Source of the DNA: Punica granatum
Lineage: Eukaryota > Streptophyta > Magnoliopsida > Myrtales > Lythraceae
Assembly: GCF_007655135.1 (NCBI RefSeq)
Contig: NC_045132.1
Span: 1,860,001-1,924,000, forward strand
Direction: 5' to 3'
DNA length: 64,000 nucleotides
Below are positions 1-12,800 of the stretch, one piece after another; the stretch's first letter is position 1, and the number at the start of each line of letters is the position of its first letter. A program made the position numbers and the translations under genes. The notes beneath the pieces are model-generated. The model saw only the letters and a program-made list of their open reading frames with translations. It had not been told where the DNA came from and did no database searches.

Positions 1-1864
1 AATTCTGTATGTGTTAAATTCTATCATTTGGCTCACATGCGAATGATAAACAGCCAAAGTTCAAGATGACGACTCCAACCAGTCAAAGATGAATTCTTCC
101 CCCTTTGATTACTTAATTAAATTACAAAATTAATTTAATTACAACCACTTTTATAATACTTTTTTTTTATCATTCAGCAAAAGCGAATGCTATTGTTCAA
201 TTAAAAAAATCCGATCAGCTGATCCGGAGTGGGTGAGATGTCAGTCTATTTTAATTATTTTTCTTAGTATTATATTGCAGATGTCTAATGGCCTTGGTGC
301 TGATATCTTAACCACAATTAGTTAATTACTTAATTAATATTGTGCCCCAAAAAATTATAGTTAATTTATTTATTTTATATATGAAACTTTGGCCCAGAAT
401 TTTGTATTGTCTCTGAAACAGAGGCTGCTGCTTTTCTCCTCTACTATGTTGGACTTGCTACATAATTTCCTTTCCAAATAATAATATCTCCGATTTCCTG
501 CCGTCTCTCCATTTTCCTGTAACCGGAAAAAGAAAAAAAGAGTCTCTCCATTTTCTATAATTCAATTAAAGAGATTTTTTTTTTTGGTAATTTTATAACT
601 ATTTCTTATTTTCAGTTTCCTCCATTTTCAAGAGATGGCCAGTTCTAAGCCACGTTCACTAGCGACACGGACGATATGATGTTGAGAAGAATCGAATAAA
701 CCGGGCATAGAACTTAGTCATAAAAAGGGGGAGGGAAAAAAAGGTCAATGTGTGTCATGACAAGAGAAAGCGGAGAACTTTCCAAAGTCTTGTCGGGAGT
801 TGGGCCCAATTACTTTGGGATTGTTGGGGCCAATTAGCTTTTCAAAAGGCCCTTTTTTCTACAATTATTTGGAAAAAGCCCAGCCCATATCGTACCAACC
901 CAAATACCCTTTTTTGTCTATTTCTTCATACAATTATATATGAAACAACTTTGGGAGCAAATAGCAATGCCCATATCGCATGAAATCCTGATTAATGTGT
1001 TGAAATTGACAGCAATCAAGTCGTAGACTGAGCTGATCTTTGTTGAGAACAAGAAAGAAATTAAAAGAATACAAAACATATTTAATAGAGATATACATAA
1101 TGAACTATAACGATAAACAGTCAATTTCTAAAGTTATTTATTTAAGTGTCTTAACAATCTTTTTTTTTAAAAGAAATAAAGAGCTCGTAAATATCAAGAT
1201 ATTAAACTTGAAATTTGAAACTAATTAATCACCAAACAATAAAAGTAAATCTGAAATTTGCACGAATCCACACTTTCTTGTAAAAAGTTCTAAAGTATAT
1301 TGGTTAATTATCACAAGGTATTGTAAATAATGCTACGTAACCGGAAAAACATATAAATGAATGATAATAATTTCAATATGAAAATAGAAGATCTGAAATG
1401 GAAGGAGATATTTCTGCTTTTACATGACAATGGCTTGCAATAACAAAATACGCGAGTTTACAATAATGCTGAAACAATAATTGCCTTATTCTTGACATTG
1501 TTTCCAATTAATTTTTAAATTTGTTAAAAATTACAAATTTAAATATATCAGTTTTGAGTAGACCATAGGGATCTAGGGCATCTTACTTAACTGTACACAT
1601 AAACTATTTTATACCCGTGCATTGCATGGAATCTTGATACACATTACTTTTTATGACAAAGAATTAGGAAATCAACATTTATAAAAGTATAATTAATATA
1701 GATAAAAATTATAATAAAAATGATATATTCTATTGAAGAGATATTACAAAGATAACAATTATAGGCGAGACTGAAGGGAAAAAAAAAACATCATATTGTT
1801 TGGCAATGTTTACTCTTGCTCCTATGAAATAACAAACAACACATATGTTAAAAGATAATAATAT
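1..1864. other. AT-rich non-coding stretch, no gene seen
   Basis: This stretch is rich in A/T homopolymers. The only open frames are under 80 codons and have no recognisable motif. At about 1612-1631 there is a short GTGC-rich palindrome of the kind seen near Helitron 3' ends elsewhere in the window, but with no matching termini. I see no exon, RNA gene or promoter I could defend. Confidence 0.6.
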
Positions 1865-2469
1865 GGGGGAAATCGCCTAAAAATTAAATTAGTTTCCTTT
1901 AATTCCCTAATCTACCAACTTTTCAAATTTTGGCCCGAAAAATCAGAATGCTTCCTTTCATTTCCCCCATCTACCAACCCCTTAACTTTGGGCTTAACGG
2001 CGCTGACATGGCCATTAACTCAGCGTATGTGGCGGACGAAAGTCCACGTGAGAAAGGGAGATGTCCTATTTAACCTAAAAAATCAAGTAGTTGGAAAATT
2101 TTCTACAATCAACCAAAATATCAAAAGGAGAGAGGAAAGAGAGAGAGACAAGAAAGAGGAGAGAGAGAGGAGAGAGAGGAGATAGAGAGAGAAAGAGAGG
2201 AGAGAGAATATTTGATATTTTAGTAGATTGGGGAAAAATTTTCTAACTACTTGTTGTTTAGTTTAAAATGATATCCCCTTTTCTACGTGGTATTTTGTCC
2301 ACCACATAGGCGGAATTAATGGCCACATCAGCACTGTTATGGCCAAGTTAACGAGTTGGTAGATGGGGGAAACTGAAGGAAACGTTTTGATTTTTCGAAC
2401 TAAAATTTGAAAAGTTGGTATATTGGGGAATTTAATGACACTAATTGAATTTTTAGGCTATTTCCCCTA
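1865..2469. mobile_element. Foldback element with long inverted arms and a purine-rich centre
   Basis: The left arm (about 1865-2127) reads as the imperfect reverse complement of the right arm (about 2203-2469). Both arms start with GGGGAAATnGCCTAAAAATT and share ordered blocks, for example ACCAACTTTTCAAATTTT, CCCCCATCTACCAAC and the TGGCCATTAA region. The unpaired centre (about 2128-2202) is almost pure GA repeat. Flanks share a TAATAT-like sequence that may be the target duplication. There is no transposase, so this is a non-autonomous foldback or long-TIR MITE, possibly Mutator-like. The superfamily assignment is inference. A 65-codon frame inside it is only a product of the arms and the GA tract. 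Confidence 0.8.
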
Positions 2470-4536
2470 ATATATACAAAGAATTGAATTGAAGTATAGA
2501 TAATTTATGAAGAATAAAGGATATACAGTCCCCTAGAATAAAAATTTTTAATATATAAAATTTAAATTAATATCTCAAAAAGCTCAAGTGCCATTATACT
2601 CTTTCCTATCAAACCAAAAATTTTGAAGTAAACCCGAAAGAATCCCTCAACCAAAAGAAGAGTGGGTCATTTGCTCGAGAATTGAGTGGGTAGTCCCATG
2701 AACCTCAAAGGATGATATATAAAATAAATTTTCCAATTTTCTATTTATTGGATATTTAAGACACTGAACTTGGAAAAATCACATCTCTCAAGGAGTTATA
2801 TTCAGTAATCGAGAAAACTTCTCGATATCATGAATACATTGAATGTAGAAAATTCATTCTCGATATTCTACATACATAGATTATAGATAATGTACTTACA
2901 AAATCTAGGACAAATACATGAGTTTCTGATTTAGAATTAAATTTTCTAAGCAATTGAAAAGATGATCAATTGTGAGCTGAAGGTTTGCTAATGGAGCTCT
3001 CACGATGTCGCTACTCAGCTTTTATATTTGTTAGTTAAATATATAGTTTATATTTCATAATAGAGAAAAAGATATTTTGGTCTTATAAGTTTGACATTAA
3101 GTTATTTTTGATCCTATAAAATTTAAAATTACTGAATCAGTCCCATGCTTTTGCCTCGTAAAACAATTTTGGTCCTATTAGTTTTGAAAAATATACTTTT
3201 TGTCCTATAAGTTGTCTTTTAATTAAAATATGGTCCTATAAATTTTGAAAATAAGGACTTTTTTGGTCCTATAAGTCACGAAATAGAACAAAAATTGCCT
3301 TACGAAGTATACGTATATGACTAATTCGACATTTTTAAAACTTAGAGGATCAAATTGAAGGGTAAACATATAGGAAAATTTTCTTTTACCTTTTTATAAT
3401 TTCAATCATTTTTTTGGTATTGATAATATTATTTGGGAACATTTAATTCTAGTGTTCTAACCAGTGCACTACACGGAATTGTTTCAACGGTAATTATTAC
3501 CATTTTCTATAATTTTCAACAATAACAAAAAAATCAAATAATAATTCTAATATATTAGTTTAATTATTAATAACTCAGTGACAATTTTACAACTATAATT
3601 CTCTAATTTAAAGTATATTTAATATTCATTTAATTGTAGGCATTATGCAAATTTATTAAATGCAATTATACAAACTTGATTTTGTAAATTTCTCTATTTG
3701 AAGTAATATTTTGTTATATCCTTACTTTCAATTATTATTAGTTTAACTTTTTAAGCAGCCCTAATTTCCTAGATTTAGTGTCTTCTATTAATTTTTATGG
3801 AAATCCTTTGTATAAGTAACTAATTTTTTTTGTTTAATATGCCTTGTATATATATTTAGTTGATCAATACAGTTCTAATATATGTTAAAAATAATCGTTT
3901 GAATATACGTTATAGATATGGTTTGAGATAGTGCTATTGAAAATCCTTATTTTTAATATTCCTGTAATTTTATATAATTAGTGTGTTATAATAATTTGTA
4001 GATGTGCTTAATCATTTTCAAGTATATATCATTATAAAAATTTATTTTCTTATTTTTCTGTTACATTATTTATAGTCCTTTTGTCCTGTATGTTACATGG
4101 TTTTGTTTTTCATAAATCTAAATATCATTTTTAGTGTACAAATTTGAAGCACTAATTTTCTTATAGAAATAATAATATTTTCATTTATTAATTTTCATTA
4201 GTCAAATAAAAATCTTCAATTATCTCTTTACATATATACTAAGTTAATTATTATAACAAAATTTTGAAACTAATTGTTTCCATTAACATGCATCATATAT
4301 TTGAGATATTTATTAATTAGATATGCCAACTATACCAAGTTTAATGATTAGACTAAAAATTTATTTTTTCCTTTTTGAGCATATATTTGTCTCTTACCAC
4401 GATAAAAAATTTTCGATATTTAATTTGAAGTTTTATACAATATCAACTTCAAATATTTTAATATTTTAATTTGAACTTTAATCTGCTTCTTATAGTAATT
4501 CTTCTAATAGTCATTTTTATACTTATTTATTCTAAA
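2470..4536. other. AT-rich intergenic repeats, no gene
   Basis: No coding sequence is visible. From 3065 to 3290 a short phrase close to TTTTGGTCCTATAAGTT recurs at least four times, and a loosely inverse version (GAGGATCAAATTGAAGGG) lies near 3345-3365, so this may be a small decayed foldback element. At 3449-3477 a CTAG next to a GTGCACTACACGG palindrome resembles an inverted Helitron 3' end. The remainder is simple A/T-rich sequence. Confidence 0.5.
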
Positions 4537-4916
4537 GTAAATATGCAATTTCATCCATGAATTTCGCAAGTTACTTCAATTTCGTCCTTGACTTATTTTT
4601 TACATCAATTTTGTTCCCAACTTTGCACTTTTGCATCAATTTTGTCCCCGACTTTGCACTTTTGCATCAATTTCGTCCTTGCTACATCAAATTGGTCCTC
4701 GACTTTGCATGATTACATCGATTTAGTCCATCACTTTCGCAACACAAGTCCTTGAGTTTTGGCGTTACATAAGATCGATCCTTGGTTACATAGGGGCAGA
4801 TGGCATTACTATTCCGTTAAATTTGTTTAGGGATTGAATTGATGTAACGCTTGGACAAATTAATGTTACCCCAAATTATCATCTTCTTCATCCGTCTTCT
4901 CTCTCTCTATATATAT

Positions 4917-4966
<50 letters not shown>

Positions 4967-6233
4967 CCATTCTCTTTCGTCCCACGGTCCCACTTCAAAC
5001 GACTTTCCTCTCCTCCGTCTTCCTCTTCCTCATCGAATTCCCTCCGGTGAATCACTCGGATTCTTTAAAAAGCTAGTCTCCTTGAAGTTCCAAAGACAAG
5101 ATGAAACCTCTGTAAAACTAGAGATTTATGTTTCAGCTCTCTCAAGACCCAAAAACCCGACAACTTCCATTTATTTAAAAAATACGTTAAATACTTATAT
5201 TTCTAGAAAAATTCTAGAAAATGACTGAAAATAGGAAATTGAAATACGAGTTCTTAGGCGCAAAAAAAATGGAGATCGAAGTATGTCACGTGAGCCTCCC
5301 GAAGTTGTTGGGCGTCACGAGCACGATCAACACTGGACAACCTATGGAGCCAAATTCGGTAGAATGTTTCTATCTCCACAGGACTCAGATTTCTGTGTTC
5401 TTGGTGTTTGTGGAAACCTCAAACAACATGCTACGGTTTAGAATCAAACGAAAGTGAAAAATATGGAGAAAACAAGTCAAAAAACTAGCTCAAATCCTCT
5501 AGTTCATCATGTCCGCAGCCGACTTTAGAATGCGATATTTTTCAAACGACTCAACCAAATTCGGTTAGGTAAGATCCTATAACATCTTATTGATCTAAGC
5601 AATGAAATTATATAGCAATTCCGGTCAAATAACATAGCTACAACGATATGCCATTAACGAGCCTTTAAGTTTTCTCTCTCTAGAGCCTAATGAGCTACAC
5701 CTCAACTTTTGGAGTTGAGGGTTACCCCGTCGCCCACCACCCCAAAATCAATCAGATTGAAGGCAGTCGCCCTCAGCCTTGAGAATGGCCGGGCCGCAAC
5801 AGGTGAGATTTGTGTCGAAGAAGAAGAATGAGAAGGAGAGGAGGAGGAAGAAGAAGAGTAAACATAGACATATGGGTTAAAAAAAAGTCAGGGACTAATT
5901 TGATGTAGCATGATGACCAAATTGATGTAACATTTTCCACCATTTAACACCGTCAACATTAATACTTAACGACATGGACCAAATTGATGTGGCAGGGGAC
6001 CAAATTGATGTCGCATTGGAACCCGATCGATGCAACCACCCCACAGAATGACAAAATTGATGCAATTGTAGCACTAACTGATGTAACTGCAGAAAGTCAG
6101 GGACTAAATTGATGTAACCGTGCAAAGTCAATAACCAATTTGATGTAGCAGGGACGAAATTGATACAAAAGTGCAAAGTCGGGGACGAAATTGATGCAAC
6201 TTGCGAAGGTCAAGGACGAAATTGCATATTTAC
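4537..6233. mobile_element. Large foldback element with arms built of short sub-repeats
   Basis: The two ends are inverted copies: GTAAATATGCAATTTC begins at 4537 and its reverse complement ends at 6233. Each arm (about 250-350 bp) is made of degenerate sub-repeats of the type ATCAATTTCGTCCCCGACTTTGCA. On the left they run as CATCAATTTnGTCC, on the right as GGACnAAATTGATG. The centre (about 4860-5870) has a TC microsatellite, GC-richer unrelated sequence and no recognisable protein. There is no transposase, so the element is non-autonomous. Frames predicted in it (for example 4851-5228 and 5895-6176) consist of the microsatellite or the sub-repeats and are not genes. Confidence 0.75.
4920..4966. 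repeat. (TC)n microsatellite
   Basis: A nearly uninterrupted TC dinucleotide run lies inside the foldback element. It yields an artificial Leu-Ser repeat peptide in a spurious open frame. Confidence 0.9.
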
Positions 6234-6948
6234 TCTTTATCGTATCAATGTTAACCTATCATTATAATATAATCTTTTTGAATTTTATAATATAATTTTT
6301 ATTACAATATAAAAATATTTATTATTGAGGGTAGTTAATATAATTATCTAAATATAAATTAAATATTTTAATCCTATATGATATGACCCCATTTACTGTA
6401 ATGTGCAGGTTATTTTTCTATATGTATATATACATAAAAGAGGAAATTTCTTTTAATTGTTTCTTGTATTCTAATTGAATATTTAGGCTTCAAATAAACA
6501 TCAATAAGCCTTTAATTTTTTTTTCACCAATTCCCCACAGCATTTATTGTTGATTCCAATAAATATCAATAAGTCTTTTAATATTCATTCTAATTTTTAT
6601 TATGTTATATAAAATCGTTATTTCAATAAATTATTTCAATACATTTTTATTCCATTAATAATCCATCAATTATTGAGACGCATTTATTGCTTTCAAGTTA
6701 GTTTTACATAATAATATATAGATATAGATAGATGTAAATTTTGAAATTAATTATAATTAGTGTCTTTTTTTTGTTATGCATTAACTATAGTTATATTTAC
6801 TATAATATTCATTTCTAATATTTATTATGTTAGCTAAAATATTTATTTCAATAGATTATTTTAATACTTTTTTATTCCATTAATAATCCATCATTTATTG
6901 AGAAGCATTTATTACTTTCAAGTTATTTTTATGTAATACTAGTCTTCT
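6234..6948. other. AT-rich stretch with internal duplication, no gene
   Basis: No coding signal. A phrase around CATTAATAATCCATCA(A/T)TTATTGAGA(C/A)GCATTTATT occurs at about 6653-6692 and again at about 6883-6915, so roughly 230 bp of AT-rich sequence appears to be duplicated. Confidence 0.5.
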
Positions 6949-7994
6949 ATCCCTTGCATTGCACGGTTTTATTATCTTATACCTACTAATATTTTTTTAT
7001 GACAACTATTCACATTTTTGGCAATAACTTTTCTTATTAGTAAAAATAAATGATTAATTTGAAACTCAAAACAATAATCTTCAATAATATTAGACTAAAT
7101 AAAAATGATTAAATAAAATTTTTTTAACTAATTTACTTATACAATATGAATTATATATTGATTAATGATCAATATATTGATTTATCACGATATTCAGTTC
7201 ATATTTTTACTAAGTCCGGAATTTATTTTTGCTCTAAAAAACATTGTTTTGTGAGATTCTAATTTTCAAATGTTAGTTTTATTTAATGAATCATAAGCTT
7301 ATAGGATTTGTGATAAATTTAATTTTTCAAATAACTTTAGTTCCATTAAATTAGTGGCTTGCGATAATCTTTAGCTTTTTTGAAAATTACATATGTAAAA
7401 GTTAATTGGTTCTTTTAGTGTCTTATCTTTGTTATCATAAAGTTACATGTATTAAAATTTTCAAATAAAAAACTTGCTTTTAAGTCATTTAATTAATTAA
7501 TTAATTGAATATCCCATTGATAATTTGAACAATATAAATTTGAATTTTTGTATTTATGAGATGACGTATTCGTTATTTATATTGACCAACTTCTATCTAA
7601 TAAATATATATATATATAATCTACACAGATTTTTGCATTTATTATTAGTTCTTATAAGATAACTTTCTAAATTATATTAGTTTGAGGAGCTTTCTCATAT
7701 GTATTTTACTATATCTATAGATAAATGGATATATGAATACTATAATTTAAACATATTTTTTTATTATATAAATAATTTCAAATTATATCATATCTTTGAC
7801 CTTAATTAAAAAAAATAAGTTCAGTGGCTAAAGCAATGGAAACATATAGTTTTTTTGTATTTATTTTTCAAATTTAATAAGAGTATGAAAATTTTATCAA
7901 AATTAATTAATAAATAAAGCAAATTGATATTTCTAACCCCATTAAATATAGGCCTATTAATTGCTTGTAGGAGTCAATTTTACTATATACTAGA
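6949..7994 (-). mobile_element. Candidate non-autonomous Helitron
   Basis: Read on the minus strand, the sequence starts TCTAGTATATAG after an A (7995 on the plus strand is T). It ends with a short GTGC-type palindrome (CCGTGCAATGCA) followed about a dozen bases later by CTAG and then T. This matches the Helitron pattern of 5' TC, 3' hairpin plus CTRR, and insertion between A and T. Its 5' end loosely resembles that of the 16031-16551 element. No Rep/helicase sequence is present, so it would be non-autonomous. The 5' end is the less certain boundary. Confidence 0.4.
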
Positions 7995-8495
7995 TTTTTG
8001 CAACATTCATTTTAATATTATGCTTGTTCTCATCGTAGATAATATTATGCTTTTTATATTCTTGAGGCGCAGTCAAAACACATCTACCAGGCTTTTGATG
8101 TGGGTCTTGATGCGACTTCAGTGCAGTAGACTGCTTCGTCAGGCGATTCTTCTTTAACTTCCTAGGACAAAAATGTTCTTTCAGGCATTCTGCCGAAGTG
8201 AGTCGTTGGACAATAGATGACAAAGACTGACCACATATACAAAAATAAAACCCGATGCAAGGCCATATAGACAAGGCTGCGGAGGCAACTGACAACAGAA
8301 GATGTTAATGAATAACAAAAAGCTATGAAAAAGTCAAGGAAAGAGGTGGCAAAATACGCGCATAACTCGCTCAAAGGTCCTTTCATAGAGTAAGTAATAG
8401 GTGAAGCTTAAAGCATATAAACATGGTGGAATGCTGCGAGCATTGAGAAATTTGGAAAAATAATCAAAGACGTTCCTCCGGTTGTAGAATGAACA
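7995..8495. other. No gene identified; probable 3' flank of the minus-strand remnant
   Basis: Short frames here on both strands overlap each other and show no motif. The stretch lies downstream of the last plausible stop codon (8496-8498, minus) of the gene remnant and could be its 3' untranslated region and flank. Confidence 0.4.
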
Positions 8496-9174
8496 TTAGA
8501 GTTGTTTATCCTCCATGTGGATCTCTGCTACATTCTTAGTTTCATCCATGGCCTCTCCATCTTCCTCTGTTATACCAAGATTAGTAAACTCGGTCAACTT
8601 GTGATCATGGTTTTCCAGATCCGGGAAATATTAGCACTCAGATGTGGTTTGGCTTGAAGAGTCACAGAAACGACAGTACTCATTGCTTCCTCCAATGCAC
8701 CAGTACCGGGCACCGCGGGAGCGGACCCCATTAAACCGTCATTAGAAGTTTTCAGATTGAACGTTCCTTTCTCTGGCTCTTCATCCTCCTTCGGCTTCTC
8801 TCCTTCTTCCCAAGAAGTTCACTGCAGTCTCTGGGGCCTGTGACCTACAGGGAGGCCAAGAACTTGTCGATCCGGGAGTATATTTCTAGCTCTTCCTTTG
8901 TGAGTGATCTGAGAATTGTCTTGAGAACCTGGACGCCCCTGCAATGCTCCCAACAACTTCGAAATTTTCATCTTTTTTGGATAGTTTTGGAGCAATTTTT
9001 TTTTTTTCAGTTTGCATAATCTTACCTTCAAGCCCCCTTGAATGTCGTTCATCTTTTTAACTGCACAGAAGTCATTTCACTTTTATTTTCCTTGACATTC
9101 CTCAGCAGAGACTCGATCTTCTCATCGACTTTTTGAATGCTACAGACCAATTCAGAGGATTCAAGGCTCCTGAA
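8496..9174 (-). pseudogene. Unrecognised coiled-coil gene remnant, 3' part
   Basis: Read on the minus strand, a segment just after an AG near 9169 encodes a charged, coiled-coil-like stretch (SLESSELVCSIQKVDEKIES...). Further down come GTGALEEAMSTVVSVTLQAKP and an acidic tail (LTEFTNLGITEEDGEAMDET) ending at a stop at 8496-8498. These segments lie in different frames with intervening stops, so the gene is either broken or made of several exons with frameshifts. I do not recognise the family. The matching upstream part lies on the far side of the Copia element (14630-15290). An expressed transcript crossing both parts would change the call to a living gene. Confidence 0.4.
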
Positions 9175-9179
9175 AAAAG

Positions 9180-9881
9180 TGTTGGGGTTAGGGATGTACT
9201 CAACCAAACAATAACGCAACAATTAATCTTCCTCCCCTACTGGTGTAATCGAGATAGGAACTAATCAAATCAACCAACAAGCAGTAAAGTAAAACAACAC
9301 CAAGAATTTTACGTGGAAAACCCCAATGTGGGGAAAAACCACGGGACCAACTCCGAATCAACGATCCACTATGAAGATTATACAATGTCTTTCATCAAGG
9401 GTAAACCCTTGGATCACCAAACTCAAGAGAAACACTCTCTTGGATCACCCAAATACTAAATTCGTCACCCACACCGGGTGGTTCACAAAATCAGCTGAAA
9501 CAGCACCTACAGAGCTCGAATAGAAATTCTGACCGTTCAGAAGTTAGCCCCACGTGTTGTGAAGCTGCTGTCAAAATTTCGTCCCAATCGGAGTTCGTTT
9601 GACGTCCCGATCGAGGTTTGATCTCCAGCTGCGCGCTGCCCCTGTTGAGCAGAATTCTCCTCTGCTCTTCCTCTGTTCTGCTGTGCTGTTCTGCTGCTTG
9701 CAGCTCCTCTGCCGCTGCTGTCTACCTTGTGCTGCTACTGCAGTCTGCTGCTGCTTTTATACCTCAGCTGATTTGCTGAAACAAAAACCCTAATAAAATG
9801 GGTTCTTGGGCTTATTAAGGCCCGATAAAAGCCCAATACAATTTGAGCCCAACTTCCTCCAAATTGGAGGGATACCCAACA
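9180..9881 (-). repeat. 3' LTR of the Copia element
   Basis: 702 bp, starting TGTTGGGG and ending ACCCAACA. It follows the polypurine tract on the minus strand and so is the 3' LTR. A CTGCTG-rich segment lies at about 9675-9760. It differs from its partner by A/T near 9425 and G/T near 9570. Confidence 0.97.
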
Positions 9882-9896
9882 AACTCCCCCTCCCGA
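9882..9896 (-). other. Polypurine tract of the Copia element
   Basis: On the minus strand the bases directly before the left LTR read GGGAGGGGGAGTT. This is a typical plus-strand priming tract for retrotransposon DNA synthesis. It begins immediately after the gag-pol stop codon. Confidence 0.9.
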
Positions 9897-12800
9897 CTAT
9901 TTGGAGGCTTCAAGCATACCGGCTATACTTCGGCAAACATGAAGTTTCTCCCTAGCGAGAGGTTTTGTCATCATATCAGCTCCATTCTCATCAGTGTGTA
10001 CTTTGTCTAGCTTCACCAGCTTAGACTCCAACACATCTCTAATCCAATGAAACTTGATATCGATATGCTTCGACCTCGAATGGAAAGTGGGATTCTTGCA
10101 AAGATGAATTGCGCTTTGACTATCACAGTGTAGAACATACCTTTCTTGCTTCAAGCTCAACTCCTGCAAAAACTTTTGCAACCACAACATCTCCTTGCAA
10201 CTTTCGGTCACCGCAATGTATTCGGCTTCCGTTGTAGACAAAGCGATGCACTTTTGAAGCCTTGACTGCCATGAGATAGCTCCCCCTGCAAAAGTCATCA
10301 AGTATCCCGAAGTGGATTTCCGGGAATCAATATCTCCTGCCATATCCGCATCCGTATAGCCCACTAACTCCGGCTTACCAGTGCCAAAGTGTAAACACAC
10401 CTTGGATGTTCCTCTGAGATACCTCAGAATCCACTTAACTGCATTCCAATGCTCTTTCCCCGGATTGGAGAGAAAACGACTAACCACACCAACAGAATGA
10501 GCGATATCTGGTCTTGTACAGACCATGGCATACATCAAACTTCCTACAGCTGATGAGTAAGGAACTTTCTTCATCTCTTCTTTCTCCTTCTCACTTGTAG
10601 GACATTGCTTCGAGCTAAGTTTGAAATGAGAAGCAAGTGGTGATGAAACTGGTTTAGCATTACCCATGTTGAACCGATCCAAAATCTTCTCGATGTACTT
10701 CTCTTGAGAAAGCCAAAGTTTTCCACTTGATCTGTCACGAGAAATATGCATCCCAAGGATCTGCTTTGCCGGTCCCAAATCCTTCATGGCAAAGGACTTG
10801 CTGAGCTTTTTCTTCAACTCTGCAATCTTGCTCATATCATGACCGACAAGCAACATATCATCCACATATAACAGTAAAATGATAAAATCACCATCCGAGA
10901 ATTGTTTCACGAACACACAATGATCTGAAGTTGTCCGTGTGTAGCCATGGCTCAACATGAAAGAGTCAAACTTTTTGTACCACTGCCGAGGTGCTTGCTT
11001 AAGCCCATACAAGCTCTTTCTCAGCCTGCACACCAAATGCTCCTTACCTTTAACTCGGAATCCTTCAGGCTGCTCCATATATATTTCTTCCTCCAAGTCA
11101 CCATGCAGGAAAGCTGTTTTTACATCGAGCTGCTCGATCTCCAAGTTCAGACTAGCTGCCAGTGCGAGAACAACTCGGATCGATGACATCTTGACAACGG
11201 GCGAGAAGATCTCCTCGAAGTCAACTCCTTTCTTCTGGTTGAAACCTTTCACTACCAGTCGAGCTTTGTATCGAGGTCGCGAGTTCTCTGTCTTCAACCT
11301 GTAGACCCATTTGTTCTTCAATGCTCTCTTACCTTGCGGTAGCTTCACTAGGTCATACGTGTGATTTTCAGACAAGGAGTTCATCTCCTCATTCATCGCC
11401 TTCAACCAGTGCTCCTTGTACTCATGTGCCACAGCTTCATCATAGCACTCAGGTTCTCCCCCGTCAGTCAGTAGCACATATTCATGAGGCGGATATCTTG
11501 TAGATGATCGTCTTATTCTATCAGATTGTCTAGGTAGATCTGCAGGCCCTAACTGTAACTGCGAGCCTGTATCATCCGTAGTCACATCATCATCTACCTG
11601 AGGAATCTCACCCCCAGTCGTGGTTTCTTCATACTCACCAGGTACCTCTTCCATTGGATGCTCTACATCAACCGGTACAGGAATAGAGATCTCGTGAGGA
11701 TTGCCTACACTGGCCTTCTCTAACTTTTGCAAATCCTCGATTGTCTGGTCCTCAAAGAAGACAACATCCCTGCTCCTGATGATCTTCTTGCTATCAGGGT
11801 CCCAAAGCCTGTACCCGAACTCTTCATGTGCATAACCCAAGAAGATGCACTGTTTTGCCTTGGCATCAAGTTTTGATCTTTCATCTCGAGGAATGTGAAC
11901 AGATGCCCTGCACCCGAATACTCTGAGATGCTTATATGATACTTTCTTGCCGGTCCACACCTGCTGGGGTACATCTCCATCAAGTGCAACTGACGGTGTA
12001 AGATTAATAAGATCAACCGCTGACCTCATTGCCTCGCCCCAGAAAGGCTTAGACAGTTTCGCTTGAGAAAGCATACAACGAACTCTCTCAACAATTGTGC
12101 GGTTCATTCTCTCTGCAAGCCCGTTCTGTTGTGGTGTCTTCGGTACTGTCTTCTCAAGTTTGATACCGTGAGTCCTGCAATAGTTCTCGAAAGGACCTCT
12201 ATACTCACCACCATTATCAGCTCTGACACATTTCAGCTTCATGCCTGTTTCTCTTTCCACTGCTACATGGAAGTTCTTGAAAATCTCAGTCACCTGATCT
12301 TTAGTTCTCATAGGGTAAGCCCAAACTTTCCTGGTGTGATCATCTATAAATGTCACAAAATAGAGAGCACCACCAAGAGATCTATCCGACATAAAACAAA
12401 CATCTGTATGCACAAGATCAAGTATATGATGGCATCTAGAGGGACGACTTCTAACAAAAGAAACTCTCCTCTGCTTACCAGCTAAACAGTGATCACAAGT
12501 GCTCAAGTGCATACCTTTAACGGGCAAAGACTGCTTTCTAGCAAGAATTTGAATACCTTTCTCGCTGATATGCCCAAGTCTCCTATGCCATAGCTCGATA
12601 GGATAATCCTCAACAACATTAACCTGACCGGAGTTGTGTCTGGCACGCAGCCTGTAGAGAGTGTCGGTCTTCTGACCCCGTGCCACAATCAACGAACCCT
12701 TGGAGAGCTTCCATCTCCCATTGCTGAATTCATTACTGTAGCCTTCATCATCAAGTTGACCCGTCGAGATTAGGTTAAGGCGAATTTCTGGAACATGCCT

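Noticed and set aside
4851..5228. 125-codon plus-strand frame with a Leu-Ser repeat
   Set aside because: It is translated from a TC microsatellite and foldback-arm sequence; no start context, no domain.
5895..6176. 93-codon minus-strand frame
   Set aside because: It consists of translations of the foldback sub-repeat (TSIWSPATSIWS pattern), not a protein.
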